DNA of 64,000 nucleotides, from positions 1-64,000 of the forward strand of contig JADJJE010000025.1 of the NCBI GenBank assembly GCA_016706685.1, in the 5' to 3' direction. The position numbers were made by a program, and so were the translations under genes. The stretch comes from Sandaracinaceae bacterium (GTDB taxonomy: Bacteria; Myxococcota_A; Polyangia; Polyangiales; Houyiibacteriaceae). Positions 6,793-16,155 of this stretch are shown here, piece by piece (position 1 is the first letter of the stretch; each line of letters opens with the position of its first letter). A model generated the notes under the pieces. The model saw only the letters and a list, made by a program, of their open reading frames with translations. It was not told where the DNA came from and did not search any database.

Positions 6793-9525
6793 ATGACCGA
6801 GCCGACCGAGGGCCACGCCTCCCCAGATGCCGACGCGCCGCGCGAGCGCCGCTACGACCCCGCGAGCATCGAGCCCAAGTGGCAGCGGTTCTGGGACGAG
6901 GACCAGACGTTCCTCACGCCGGCCGACGACGACGCGCGCCCGAAGGCCTACATCCTCGACATGTTCCCCTACCCCTCGGGCTCGGGCCTGCATGTGGGGC
7001 ACCCGGAGGGCTACACCGCCACCGACATCATCGCGCGCGCCAAGCGGGCGCAGGGCTTCGCGGTGCTGCACCCCATGGGCTGGGACGCGTTCGGGCTCCC
7101 CGCCGAGCAGCACGCGGTGCGCACGGGCACGCACCCCGCGGCCACCACCGAGGCCAACGTCGCCACCTTCAAGCGGCAGCTCAAGGAGCTGGGCTTCAGC
7201 TACGACTGGACGCGCGAGGTCAACTCCACCGACCCGGGCTACGTGAAGTGGACGCAGTGGATCTTCCTCGAGCTGTACCGGCGTGGCCTCGCGGCGCAGA
7301 GCGAGGTGGCGGTGAACTGGTGCCCGCAGCTCGGCACGGTGCTGGCCAACGAAGAGGTGGTCGACGGCCTCAGCGAGGTGGGCGGGTTCCCGGTCGAGCG
7401 CCGCCCGCTGCGCCAGTGGGTGCTGAAGATCACGCAGTACGCGGACAAGCTGCTGGAGGGGCTCACCGACCTCGACTGGCCCACGAGCACGCGCACCATG
7501 CAGACCGAGTGGATCGGCCGCTCCGAGGGCGCCGAGGTGCGCTTCGCCATCCAGGGCTCGTCGGACGAGACGGTGACCGTGTTCACCACGCGGCCCGACA
7601 CGCTCTTCGGGGCCACCTTCATGGTGCTGGCGCCCGAGCACCCGTTGGTGGCCACGCTCACCACGGACGCGCAGCGCGCTGCCGTGACCGCCTACGTGGC
7701 GGCCGCACGCAACAAGAGCGACCGCGACCGCATGCAGAGCAAGGACAAGAGCGGCGTCTTCACCGGGGGCTTCGCGCTCAACCCGGTGAACGGCGCCGAG
7801 GTGCCGGTCTACATCGCGGACTACGTGCTCTACGGCTACGGCACGGGCGCGATCATGGCGGTGCCCGCCCACGACGAGCGCGACTTCGAGTTCGCCAAGG
7901 CGCACGGCATCGCCATCATCGAGGTGGTCAGCCTGACGGGTGAGCCGTCCGCCGCGCCACTCGACGCGGCGATGACCCAGCACGGCAAGGCCGTGAACAG
8001 CGGCGCCTACAACGGGCTCGAGACCGCCGAGTTCAAGCAGCGCATCACCGCCGACCTCGAGGCGAAGGGGCAGGGCAAGCGGCGCATCGAGTACAAGCTG
8101 CGCGACTGGATCTTCTCGCGGCAGCGCTACTGGGGTGAACCCATCCCCATCTACTTCCCCGTGGACATCGAGCCGGGTGTGGACCCCCGTACTGGGGCGC
8201 CGTGCACCATCCGCTACGACCAGCCCATCCCGCTCGAGCAGAGCGAGCTGCCGCTGCGCTTGCCCGACCTCGAGGACTACCGCCCGGGCGACGACCCGCA
8301 GGGCGTGCTCACCCGCGCCCTCGACTGGCGCTTCTTCCAGCGTGACGGCCAGTGGTTCGCGCGCGAGACCAACACCATGCCGCAGTGGGCCGGCTCGTGC
8401 TGGTACTTCCTGCGCTTCGTGGACCCGCACAACGACCAGGCCGCGTTCAGCATGGAGGCCGCCAAGCGCTGGCTGCCGGTGGACCTCTACGTGGGCGGCG
8501 CCGAGCACGCGGTGCTGCACCTGCTCTACAGCCGCTTCTGGCACAAGGTGCTGTTCGACGCGGGCGTCGTGCCGGTGGCCGAGCCCTTCACCAAGCTGGT
8601 GCACCAGGGCATGATCCTGGGCGAGGTGGAGTACACCGCGTTCCGCCTGGGCGAAGACGGAACCGGCGAGTTGGTGTCGTCCAGCGACGTGCGCAAAGGG
8701 CCCGACGCGGGCAGCTTCGTGCGCGCCTCGGACGGGGCGCTGGTGGCGGAGCGGAAGGTGCCCTTCGAGGATCTCAAGAAGGGCAAGTCCGGCAACTTCG
8801 TGTTCGCCGACAAGCCCGAGATCGCCGTGAACGCGCGCGCTCACAAGATGAGCAAGTCGCGCGGCAACGTCGTGAACCCGGACGTCATCACCAAGGAGTT
8901 CGGCGCCGACTCCATGCGCCTCTACGAGATGTTCATGGGCCCGCTCGAGGCCGTGAAGCCCTGGAACAGCGCGTCCATCGGCGGCGTGCGGCGCTTCCTG
9001 GACCGCTACTTCACGCTCGCCATCCGCGTGAGCGAGGCGGCCAGCACGGTGAGCGCGTCCGACGACACCGAGCGCTTGCTGCACCAGACCATCAAGAAGG
9101 TCACCGACGACATCGAGGGCCTGCGCTTCAACACGGCCATCAGCCAGATGATGGTGTTGGTGAACGACCTGACCGCCTACGAGTTGCCGCCGCGCGCGGC
9201 CGTCCAGACGCTCACGCAGCTGCTGCACCCCTTCGCGCCGCACATCGCGGAAGAGGGCTGGGAGCTGCTCGGCAACGCGGGCAGCGTGCAGCGCGCGCCC
9301 TGGCCCGAGCACGACGAAGCCCGCCTGGTGGCCGAGAGCGTGGTGGTGCCCGTGCAGGTCAACGGCAAGGTGCGCGCGCGCGTGACCATGCCGGCCGAGG
9401 TGAGCGAAGACGACGCGGTGGTGCTGGCCAAGGCCGATCCCGCCATCGCCGCGCTGTGCGAGGGCAAGGGCATCAAGAAGGTGGTCTGGGTGGCCGGCAA
9501 GATCCTAAACCTCATCGTCGTGTAG
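6793..9525 (+). CDS. leuS: Leucyl-tRNA synthetase
   Basis: 910 aa cytoplasmic class I aminoacyl-tRNA synthetase that charges tRNA(Leu). The HIGH motif appears as HVGH (67-70) inside PYPSGSGLHVGHPEGY. The CP1 editing domain spans about 230-420, with the TTRPDTLFGAT threonine-rich motif. KMSKS is at 685-689, followed by the anticodon-binding helices and a C-terminal domain ending KILNLIVV. Length is slightly above the usual 860 aa because of a short N-terminal extension (about 20 residues) and a small insertion near 625-670. The start is the first ATG after the divergent TPR gene. Confidence 0.98.
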   Translation: MTEPTEGHASPDADAPRERRYDPASIEPKWQRFWDEDQTFLTPADDDARPKAYILDMFPYPSGSGLHVGHPEGYTATDIIARAKRAQGFAVLHPMGWDAFGLPAEQHAVRTGTHPAATTEANVATFKRQLKELGFSYDWTREVNSTDPGYVKWTQWIFLELYRRGLAAQSEVAVNWCPQLGTVLANEEVVDGLSEVGGFPVERRPLRQWVLKITQYADKLLEGLTDLDWPTSTRTMQTEWIGRSEGAEVRFAIQGSSDETVTVFTTRPDTLFGATFMVLAPEHPLVATLTTDAQRAAVTAYVAAARNKSDRDRMQSKDKSGVFTGGFALNPVNGAEVPVYIADYVLYGYGTGAIMAVPAHDERDFEFAKAHGIAIIEVVSLTGEPSAAPLDAAMTQHGKAVNSGAYNGLETAEFKQRITADLEAKGQGKRRIEYKLRDWIFSRQRYWGEPIPIYFPVDIEPGVDPRTGAPCTIRYDQPIPLEQSELPLRLPDLEDYRPGDDPQGVLTRALDWRFFQRDGQWFARETNTMPQWAGSCWYFLRFVDPHNDQAAFSMEAAKRWLPVDLYVGGAEHAVLHLLYSRFWHKVLFDAGVVPVAEPFTKLVHQGMILGEVEYTAFRLGEDGTGELVSSSDVRKGPDAGSFVRASDGALVAERKVPFEDLKKGKSGNFVFADKPEIAVNARAHKMSKSRGNVVNPDVITKEFGADSMRLYEMFMGPLEAVKPWNSASIGGVRRFLDRYFTLAIRVSEAASTVSASDDTERLLHQTIKKVTDDIEGLRFNTAISQMMVLVNDLTAYELPPRAAVQTLTQLLHPFAPHIAEEGWELLGNAGSVQRAPWPEHDEARLVAESVVVPVQVNGKVRARVTMPAEVSEDDAVVLAKADPAIAALCEGKGIKKVVWVAGKILNLIVV

Positions 9526-9564
9526 GTCCTTGTATGCGGGCAGCTTGTTTGCCACGCTGACCGC

Positions 9565-10896
9565 ATGACGCTGCTCAACCCTCGGACTCGGTCCCGTGGC
9601 CCTCGACTGATCTCTGCGCTGGTGGCGCTCGCGGCGCTGCTGCTGCCCGCTGGGGCGCGAGCCGGTGGCTACGACACGCCCATGCTCTACTCGTCCCGGC
9701 ACATGGGCATGGGTGGTGCCGCCGTGGGCTACGTGGGGGACGCCTCGGCGTTGTTCCACAACCCGGCGGGCCTGGCCCAGATTGGGCGCTACCACCTGCT
9801 CTTGGATGTGTCGCTGCTGGTCGGTGACCTCCAGGCTTCTCCCGTGGTGGGGGCCGAGAACATCACGTCCGAGCGCACCGTGGCACCGGCCTTCCTGGTG
9901 GGCGCGGCGTTCCGTGTGCACGAGCGCGTGACGCTCGGCGTGGGCGTGTTCCCCGTGGCGGCCGCCGGCGGCGAGTACCGCTACACCCAGCCTGGGGGCA
10001 GCGCCCCCGTGGTAGACCGCACGTCGCTCAACTTCTTCGAGTTCACGCCGGCCATCGCGGTCAACATCGACGAGATCGGCCTGCGCATCGGCGCGAGCTA
10101 CCGCATCACGTACGTGCAGCTGGAGCGCGCCCGCATCCCCAACCCCCAGGCGGATCCGCAGCGCCCCAACCTGGAGATCAACGCGTCGGGCATGGACTTC
10201 CTGGGCTTCCGCCTGGGCGTCCAGTACCAGCCGCCGCAGCACCCCAACCTGCAGCTGGGCCTGAACTACCGGCACAAGACCACCACCACGGTGGAGAGCT
10301 CCGGGCCGGTGTATGCCCTGGGCCTGCCCCTCGGGGACGTCGAGGCCTCTTCGAATTTCGTCTTGCCCTCGCGCCTCGAGCTGGGTGCGCGCTACGACTT
10401 CGGCACCGCCAACTCCGAAGGCCACTACGCGGGCGGCGCGGCGTTCGACTTCATCTACGCGTTCAACTCGCAGAACGACGCCAGCGGCTTCCGCATCGGC
10501 GGCATCGAGCTGGTGCAGGTCTTCGACTGGACCAACGGCATCACCATGCGCATGGGCGGCGAGTACCGCATCCTGGACAGGCGCATGCCGCTGCGCCTGG
10601 GCTACTCGTACGACGGGAAGACCAGCAACCCGCGCTTCCCCACCGCGTTCGGCACGCCCGCTGCGGCCACCCACATCATGACCGTGGGCGGCGGCTACGA
10701 CGCAGGCCCGTGGGAGCTCAACATCGCGTACGCACGCCGCATGGGCTCGGCCACCGTGACCCAGGCCAACATCGACGCGGGCAACGCGGAGCGCATCGCG
10801 CAGGGCCTCGAGACCTGCGACCTGTGCGGCGCGCCCGGCGATTACGAGATCACGCTCAACGGCCTCTACCTCGACTTCTCCTACGACTGGGACTGA
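9565..10896 (+). CDS. FadL/OMPP1-like outer membrane channel
   Basis: 443 aa. A signal peptide of about 33 residues (ALLLPAGARA) precedes the mature start GGYDTPMLYSSRHMGMGGAA. That N-terminal hatch and the following DASALFHNPAGLA are the hallmark of the FadL/TodX family of long-chain fatty acid and hydrocarbon channels. The remainder alternates aromatic and polar residues as expected for a beta barrel and ends in an aromatic-rich strand (YLDFSYDWD). It overlaps the convergent fatty acid hydroxylase gene by 16 bases. A lipid-uptake role beside a fatty acid hydroxylase is consistent but not proven. Confidence 0.82.
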   Translation: MTLLNPRTRSRGPRLISALVALAALLLPAGARAGGYDTPMLYSSRHMGMGGAAVGYVGDASALFHNPAGLAQIGRYHLLLDVSLLVGDLQASPVVGAENITSERTVAPAFLVGAAFRVHERVTLGVGVFPVAAAGGEYRYTQPGGSAPVVDRTSLNFFEFTPAIAVNIDEIGLRIGASYRITYVQLERARIPNPQADPQRPNLEINASGMDFLGFRLGVQYQPPQHPNLQLGLNYRHKTTTTVESSGPVYALGLPLGDVEASSNFVLPSRLELGARYDFGTANSEGHYAGGAAFDFIYAFNSQNDASGFRIGGIELVQVFDWTNGITMRMGGEYRILDRRMPLRLGYSYDGKTSNPRFPTAFGTPAAATHIMTVGGGYDAGPWELNIAYARRMGSATVTQANIDAGNAERIAQGLETCDLCGAPGDYEITLNGLYLDFSYDWD

Positions 10897-11636
10897 GCGT
10901 CGGGCTGCTCTTGAAACGGCGTGTACGTCCCGAACAGGCGGTCGCTCAGGTTGAGCAGCACCGAGAAGTTCGTGGGCACACGCCGCCCGTGGTGGTGCTC
11001 GTGCATGGGTGCGGACGCGAACAGCTGCTTCGGGTAGAAGCGCATGTCGTAGCCGCAGTGGGTCACCATCGTGATGAACGTGTTGAGCGCCGCGTAGGTC
11101 ACGAAGACCAGCGGGTGCACCTGCATCACGAACGGGTAGATGTAGAACGTGATGAACACGCAGAACGACTCCACGGGGTGCACGTAGAAGCCACTCCACA
11201 CGGTGAGCGGTGACGACACGTTGTGGTGCACGTAGTGAACGTGGCGGAACACGAAGGGGCTGCCGTGCTCGAGCCGATGCCACCAGTAGGAGAGCACGTC
11301 GCCCACCACCATGCAGATGACCAGGTCGCGCGCGAGCTCCAGCAGGCTGGGCGCGAGCAACGGCACGTCGAAGCGGAACTCGATGGGCAGGTAGCGCAGC
11401 AGCACGAACACCAGCAGGTAGCCCGGCAACGTGATGGCCAGGTACAGCGCGGTCTGCTTGAACGGCAGCTTCCCGCTGATGAACACGTCCACGAACGAGA
11501 ACACGGCGCCCGCCACGAGCACCGTGGTGATCACGGCGATGACGAAGAAGAGCGGGTGTCCCAGGGTGTCCACCCCGATGTGCTCGAGGCAGAGGTCCCA
11601 GAGGGGGGCGAGGAAGCGCGAGTCGGCTGACGGCAT
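10881..11636 (-). CDS. Sterol desaturase / fatty acid hydroxylase family protein
   Basis: Integral membrane di-iron enzyme of the fatty acid hydroxylase superfamily, 251 aa from the ATG at 11636. The His clusters that bind the two irons are visible as HRLEH, HVHYVHH and HEHHHGRR, with four or more membrane helices around them. The substrate (fatty acid, sterol or alkyl chain) cannot be told from sequence. The start lies 7 bases after the stop of the histidine kinase gene, so it is likely the last gene of that operon. AGGAG lies unusually close to this ATG; an upstream in-frame ATG inside the kinase gene would add 12 residues. Confidence 0.85.
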   Translation of the reverse strand: MPSADSRFLAPLWDLCLEHIGVDTLGHPLFFVIAVITTVLVAGAVFSFVDVFISGKLPFKQTALYLAITLPGYLLVFVLLRYLPIEFRFDVPLLAPSLLELARDLVICMVVGDVLSYWWHRLEHGSPFVFRHVHYVHHNVSSPLTVWSGFYVHPVESFCVFITFYIYPFVMQVHPLVFVTYAALNTFITMVTHCGYDMRFYPKQLFASAPMHEHHHGRRVPTNFSVLLNLSDRLFGTYTPFQEQPDAQSQS

Positions 11637-11643
11637 GCTCCTA

Positions 11644-12876
11644 CTAGAGCGCGCGCGGGCCTCCTTCACCATCCCGTGAAGTGGGGGGCACGGGCAGCTC
11701 GATGGCCACGCGCAGCCCGGGCGAGCGGGGCGCAACGACCAGCGCACCACCCAGCTTGCGCGCGCGTGTGCGCAGGCTCTTCATGCCACGGCCCTTGGGC
11801 GAGCCTTCACCCGCGAGGCCCACGCCATCGTCCAGCACGGCCACCTCCATGCCGGTGCCGCCCGCACGCGCCGCGATGCGCACCGTCACCGTCTGGGCTT
11901 GGGCGTGACGCAGGGCGTTGTTCAGCAGCTCTTGGAGCGCGCGCATGACCTGCATGCCGGCGGCCGGCGTGAAGCGCTCGGTCAGCTCCGGGTCCACGTC
12001 CCACGTGAGCGTCACACCCAGCCCCTCGCAGCGCGGCGCCACACGCGCGCGCAGCGCCCCGAGCGCCATGCTCAGCGATGCGTGCTGCGGGTCGAGCGAG
12101 TCCACGATCAGCCGCAGGTCGTCGAGGCAGCTCTCGAGTCCGGCCACCAGGTCGGCTTCGTGCAGCGTCCCCGCGCGTGACTGCACCAGCAGACCCAGCA
12201 CGTGACTCCCCACGCCGTCGTGCATGTCGTCCAGGATGCGCTGCCGGTCGAGCGCCAGCTCCGCCGCGCGCTGGGCCTCGACCGCCGCGGAGCGTGCGCT
12301 GTCGATGGCCACCAGCAGGGCGACCGTGGCGCCCAAGACACCCGCATCCCCAATGAGCCGCAACACCACGAGCGCGCCCGGCTGAAAGTCCTGCGCGAAG
12401 ACCACGCCCGCGCGCGAGGCCAGCTGCAGGCCCACCAGCAGCGCTCCTGCGAGCGCGGTCCACAGCATGGCGGAGGCGCGCCCCGACACGGCATACACGG
12501 CCAGCGGCAGCAGGAAGCTCCACACGACCGCGGGCGACGCGGGCCCTCCAGAGCGCAAGGCGACAGTCAACGTGGCCCCGTAGGCCAGCGCGATGGTCAG
12601 GTTGCCCACGGTGACGGCCGACACGCCGCGCCGCAGCAGCCAGGGCACCAGCGCGAGCCCCACGGACACGCACGCGATGGCCAGCGCCGAGAGCGGCGAC
12701 CCGAGGGCTGCATAGAGCCCACACATGGCCAGCGTGGAGAGGAAGCCGAGCGCGGCTTGTGCCACTGCCAGGCGCACGCGCCGCACGTCCTCCACGCTGA
12801 GCACGTGCGGGCCCTCGTCGGGGAGGAACCGGTCGGCCCACGCGAGGAGCCGCTCGCGCTGACGGGCGTCCATCAT
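11644..12876 (-). CDS. Membrane sensor histidine kinase, NarL-partner (HisKA_3) type
   Basis: 410 aa. The first ~190 residues form about six hydrophobic helices with no large extracytoplasmic domain, so it probably senses a membrane signal. The phosphoacceptor lies in RILDDMHDGVGSHVLG (His219), the HisKA_3 signature of kinases that pair with LuxR-type regulators. The ATPase domain shows ELLNNALRHA (N box) and LDDGVGLAGEG (G1 box). It overlaps the response regulator by four bases (ATGA), so the two are co-translated and form a cognate pair. The downstream hydroxylase is in the same operon and is a candidate output. Confidence 0.92.
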   Translation of the reverse strand: MMDARQRERLLAWADRFLPDEGPHVLSVEDVRRVRLAVAQAALGFLSTLAMCGLYAALGSPLSALAIACVSVGLALVPWLLRRGVSAVTVGNLTIALAYGATLTVALRSGGPASPAVVWSFLLPLAVYAVSGRASAMLWTALAGALLVGLQLASRAGVVFAQDFQPGALVVLRLIGDAGVLGATVALLVAIDSARSAAVEAQRAAELALDRQRILDDMHDGVGSHVLGLLVQSRAGTLHEADLVAGLESCLDDLRLIVDSLDPQHASLSMALGALRARVAPRCEGLGVTLTWDVDPELTERFTPAAGMQVMRALQELLNNALRHAQAQTVTVRIAARAGGTGMEVAVLDDGVGLAGEGSPKGRGMKSLRTRARKLGGALVVAPRSPGLRVAIELPVPPTSRDGEGGPRAL

Positions 12877-13568
12877 TCGCCGAGGTCGATGAGGCCGTGG
12901 TGCAGCGCCTCGAACACCGCCTCGCCGCGCGAGTTCACCGAGAGCTTGCGGTAGATGGCCTTCACGTGGTCCGTGACCGTGTGGTAGGAGATGCCCTCGG
13001 CGCTGGCCACCTCCTTGAACGAGAGCCCCTTGGCCAGCTGCTCCAAGACGCCGACCTCGCGCGGCGTCAGCGCGAAGGTGCCGGGCTGCTTGGACTCGCG
13101 CCGGCGGGGCGGGGCCGCGCCGCGCACTCGAGACAGGATGTGGCCTGCGACGGCGGGGCTGATGGGGGCCCCTCCGGCCAGCACGGCCCGAATGGCGCCA
13201 ATCGCCTCGCGGCCGTCGGCCCCCTTGAGGACGTAGCCGTCAGCCCCCTGCTCGATGGCGCGTACCACGCTGCGGCCGTCGCCGAAGACGCTGAACACCA
13301 GCACCTTGCAGCGCTCGCCGTGGGGTGTCGCGCGCAGGCGTGGCAGCAGCTCGAGGCCGTCTCCGTCGGGCAGGCCCAGGTCCACCAAGAGCACGTCGAG
13401 GGGCTGCGCCACCAGCGCCAGCCCTTCCTCCAGCGACTCGGCCAACCCCACCAGCGTGAAGTCGGGCTCTGCGCTCACCGCAGCCCCCAGCGCCCGCGCG
13501 ATGACGGTGTCGTCGTCGACGATGCCCACGCGGGTCACGCTGGGCGGAGGCTGGGACTCAGGGCGCAC
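12873..13568 (-). CDS. Two-component response regulator, NarL/LuxR family
   Basis: 231 aa. An N-terminal receiver holds the acidic pair DDD at 18-20, phosphoacceptor Asp63 in LLVDLGLPDGDG and the conserved Lys in YVLKGADG. A LuxR-type helix-turn-helix occupies about 165-215 (LTPREVGVLEQLAKGLSFKE). It should bind DNA as a dimer once phosphorylated by the kinase encoded next to it. It is the first gene of a kinase-hydroxylase operon. Start chosen as the first ATG after the gap from the lipoprotein gene. Confidence 0.93.
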   Translation of the reverse strand: MRPESQPPPSVTRVGIVDDDTVIARALGAAVSAEPDFTLVGLAESLEEGLALVAQPLDVLLVDLGLPDGDGLELLPRLRATPHGERCKVLVFSVFGDGRSVVRAIEQGADGYVLKGADGREAIGAIRAVLAGGAPISPAVAGHILSRVRGAAPPRRRESKQPGTFALTPREVGVLEQLAKGLSFKEVASAEGISYHTVTDHVKAIYRKLSVNSRGEAVFEALHHGLIDLGE

Positions 13569-13601
13569 TTCCTCCAGTCTACCGAGAGTGGGCGGCGCCT
13601 G

Positions 13602-13623
13602 CCCTCCCCAATACGCGGGAGGG
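13602..13623 (-). terminator. GC-rich hairpin between lipoprotein and response regulator genes
   Basis: CCCTCCC (13602-13608) pairs with GGGAGGG (13617-13623) around an 8-base loop. It lies downstream of the leftward lipoprotein gene (stop at 13662) and upstream of the response regulator. There is no T run, so it is only a possible terminator. Confidence 0.3.
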
Positions 13624-13661
13624 GCGGCGCGCCTACGGCAGCCTGCGGGTCCGCAGGTTCT

Positions 13662-14297
13662 TCAGTACGCGGTCGGGCAGGGCGTGCGCTCGAAGGTTCC
13701 GTCGGCCCGCGGCGTGTGCAGCGAGCAGACTGCGCGGCACTGCGTCTCGCTGGTGTACTCGAAGGTGATCACGTAGTTGCGGTGCACGTCTGGCGCGATC
13801 TGCACGCTGGCCACGCACTCGGCGCTGCGCGAGCCGGCTTCACCGCCGCTGATGCGCGGCACGCTGTAGGTGCGCACGCAGGTGTCGCTCACCGTGCGGC
13901 ACACGGGCGGGCTGTCCGTGGTGCACTCCTCGCGCTGGCAGGCGTACTCCTCACGGCGCTCCTCGGTGGTGGCCTGGGGGCCCGTGCCCGCCTGGTAGGT
14001 GGAGGCGCCCACGGTGATGGTCTGCTGTTCGAGGCGCAGGCGAAGGCGCACGGGATGGCCGCTGATCTCGTTCGCGCGATACGAGGTGGTGTCGTAGAGC
14101 CGGTCGTTGATGAGCACGCGGGCGTCGTACGAGTCGCCCGTCATGCCCGCCACCTCGTGGAAGATCTCGACGGTGGCGTGGGGCTCGGCCTCGGTCGGCT
14201 GCAATAGGAACCCCGCGCACGCGGTGGTTGCGAGGGCGGCGGCGGTCAGGACGATGCGCAACGAGCTGCGACGGATGCTTTGAGTCACATGTTTCAT
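13662..14297 (-). CDS. Putative lipoprotein, Cys-rich, unknown function
   Basis: 211 aa from the ATG at 14297 (MKHVTQSIRRSSLRI). The head is a signal peptide with a lipobox-like ATTAC. The mature part has a beta-rich segment (residues ~35-90) and then a Cys-rich region with CQREEC, CRTVSDTC and CRAVCS, suggesting disulfides in the periplasm or at the surface. I do not recognise a domain. It is divergent from the alpha/beta hydrolase at 14410, with a 112-base shared control region. Confidence 0.65.
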   Translation of the reverse strand: MKHVTQSIRRSSLRIVLTAAALATTACAGFLLQPTEAEPHATVEIFHEVAGMTGDSYDARVLINDRLYDTTSYRANEISGHPVRLRLRLEQQTITVGASTYQAGTGPQATTEERREEYACQREECTTDSPPVCRTVSDTCVRTYSVPRISGGEAGSRSAECVASVQIAPDVHRNYVITFEYTSETQCRAVCSLHTPRADGTFERTPCPTAY

Positions 14298-14409
14298 GGG
14301 AACGAACGTGCCATGCGGCGGAGGCGGGGCCAAGGGGCGGGAGACGCAGCGGCGCACGCGAGCAGGATGCGTCACCCCGCGGTGCGACCAGTCGAGGTAG
14401 CGTTGCGCC

Positions 14410-15564
14410 ATGCAAACGCTCGCGGTGCTGCGAATGGTGTGGGTGCTCCTGATGCTGGCGTGGGGGCTGCTGGCAGTGTTCCGCATGCCCACGGGCCTGC
14501 TCTTCTACGCCACGGTCGCGGCCACCGAAGCGGGCTACCTGCTCGCGCTGCTGACGCTGCCGGCGTTCGTGGGTGGCGTGGACACGCCGCGGGACATCGC
14601 GCTGGCTGCCGTGGGTGCGGCCACGGTGGTGTTGCTGCTGAGCCCGCTCGGCCGCGTGGGGGACGTGGCGCGCGCGTTGCCCGCGGATCTCTCCCGCGCG
14701 TTCGGAGAGTCCAGCGTCCCGGCCGCCGCGCCGTTTCGCTGGACGCAGCTGCTGTCCTTCGGTGACCCGAGCGTGCCTCGCGAGACGCTGACGTATGCCA
14801 CATCCACCGAGGGCGGTGCGCTGCGCCTCGACCTCTACGGGGGCCGTGACGCCGCCGGCCCACGGCCCCTGGTGCTGATCATCCACGGCGGCTCCTGGCG
14901 CAGCGGGGACCGCACTCAGCTTCCGTCCATGGCGAAGCGGCTGGCAGCGGCGGGTTACGCTGTGGCGGCCATCGACTACCGCCTGGCTCCCAGCCACCGC
15001 TTCCCGGCGGCCCATGACGACGTGCGCGCTGCCGTGGACTACTTGCGTGAGCACGCGTCCGAGCTGGGCATCGACCCCGAGCGCGTGGTGCTCTACGGGC
15101 GCTCGGCCGGAGGTCACCTCGCGCTGCTGGCCGCCTATCGCTGGCATGCGCCGTTCGTGCGCGGTGTGGTGGCGCTCTATCCGCCCACCGACCTGGCCTA
15201 CAGCTGGGCGCACCCGACAAACCCGCGCGTGCTGGACACGCACGGCACGCTGCGCGCGTTCCTGGGCGGCGCGCCGAGCGAGAGCGATGAGCTGGCGGTG
15301 CGGTATCGCGAGGCGTCGCCCTATGCCTGGGCGACCGCGGAGTCACCACCCACGCTGTTGGTGCACGGCGGGCGCGACGAGTTGGTGCGGCCGGTGCACA
15401 GCGAGCGCCTGGCGCAGCGCCTAACGGAGCTGCGGGTGCCTCACCACCTGCTGGCGCTGCCGTGGGCCACGCACGCCTGCGAGGCGAGCCCGGCAGGACC
15501 GAGCGCGCAGCTCCACGAGCACGCCGTGCGTCACTTCCTGAGCCGTGTGTTCGTCGCTCCTTGA
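14410..15564 (+). CDS. Alpha/beta hydrolase (esterase/lipase, HSL/BD-FAE-like) with N-terminal membrane helices
   Basis: 384 aa. Three hydrophobic helices in the first ~85 residues probably anchor it in the inner membrane. The catalytic domain starts near 125: the oxyanion motif HGGSW (159-163) and nucleophile GRSAGG with Ser232 are clear. An acid/His pair appears in HGGRDELV and ATHACE near the C-terminus. The HGG motif and overall spacing match the hormone-sensitive lipase / alpha/beta hydrolase_3 group acting on short or medium acyl esters. Substrate not predictable. Confidence 0.88.
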   Translation: MQTLAVLRMVWVLLMLAWGLLAVFRMPTGLLFYATVAATEAGYLLALLTLPAFVGGVDTPRDIALAAVGAATVVLLLSPLGRVGDVARALPADLSRAFGESSVPAAAPFRWTQLLSFGDPSVPRETLTYATSTEGGALRLDLYGGRDAAGPRPLVLIIHGGSWRSGDRTQLPSMAKRLAAAGYAVAAIDYRLAPSHRFPAAHDDVRAAVDYLREHASELGIDPERVVLYGRSAGGHLALLAAYRWHAPFVRGVVALYPPTDLAYSWAHPTNPRVLDTHGTLRAFLGGAPSESDELAVRYREASPYAWATAESPPTLLVHGGRDELVRPVHSERLAQRLTELRVPHHLLALPWATHACEASPAGPSAQLHEHAVRHFLSRVFVAP

Positions 15565-15575
15565 GCGACGCGCCG

Positions 15576-15830
15576 TCACTCGAAGATGATGACCGAGTCG
15601 ATGGGCAGGCGGAAGATCAGGAAGTCGCCGCGGGGCTGGCCGTTGGACTGAAACGCGCTGGTGGCGTCCTCGTCGTTCTCATCGAACCACATCCAGCGGG
15701 CCTCGGCGTCGAGGGAGTCACCCGTGCGCCCGGGGTCGCTGTTGTTGGTGGCCTGGCACAGGTTCGCGAACTGGGCATGACACGGGCTGTGGTCATCCCG
15801 CCTCGGTGCGCAGTCGCAGTCGGCGCCAGG
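15576..15830 (-). pseudogene. Orphan coding-like tail without a start (possible frameshifted C-terminus)
   Basis: Read leftwards, this frame gives a well-formed tail (CDCAPRRDD, then FANLCQATNN, then GDFLIFRLPIDSVIIFE) with a stop at 15576-15578. It has the strong G/C bias at third codon positions seen in real genes here. No ATG, GTG or TTG start is available in the frame. It overlaps the last part of the 111-aa gene at 15793 in another phase, where that gene's own codon bias weakens. It is either the true end of that gene after a one-base slip near 15830 or the remnant of another gene. Confidence 0.35.
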
Positions 15831-16128
15831 AGCGATAGGCGAACACGGCGTTCTCCCAGTCGTCGGCCCACAGCGCCTCGGCCGTGGCGTCGCGGTACAG
15901 ACGCATGGCCTGCACCTCGTCGCGCAGCACTTGCTCGGCGGCCAAGAGCAGGGTGGCCTTCGCCCGCTCCTGGTGGGTGGACGGTGCCTCCGGCGCAGGC
16001 CCGAAGTCCCGCTTGTCCTGCTCGAGCCCCGGGGTGATCAACGCGCGGAGGTTGGCATCTTGCTGGCGCTCCAGATCCAGGATGGCTTGCACGATGCGCA
16101 CGGCCAGATTGCGTTGCTTCTCGTCCAT
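15793..16128 (-). CDS. Small helical hypothetical protein, 111 aa
   Basis: Unknown function. The product starts MDEKQRNLAVRIVQAILDLE and is almost entirely predicted helix, with many charged residues and no signal peptide or membrane segment. Third-position bias supports coding up to about SWRR near the end. Beyond that a different frame looks more gene-like (see the entry at 15576). The true protein may therefore be about 180 aa with a Cys-containing C-terminus. It lies 27 bases upstream of the stop of the CrtI-like gene on the same strand. Confidence 0.5.
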   Translation of the reverse strand: MDEKQRNLAVRIVQAILDLERQQDANLRALITPGLEQDKRDFGPAPEAPSTHQERAKATLLLAAEQVLRDEVQAMRLYRDATAEALWADDWENAVFAYRSWRRLRLRTEAG

Positions 16129-16155
16129 GCCTCCATTGGTACCACGTGCGGGGGC

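Noticed and set aside
6718..9312. 864-codon open frame antisense to leuS
   Set aside because: leuS on the other strand is unambiguous; the antisense product is low-complexity and has no motif.
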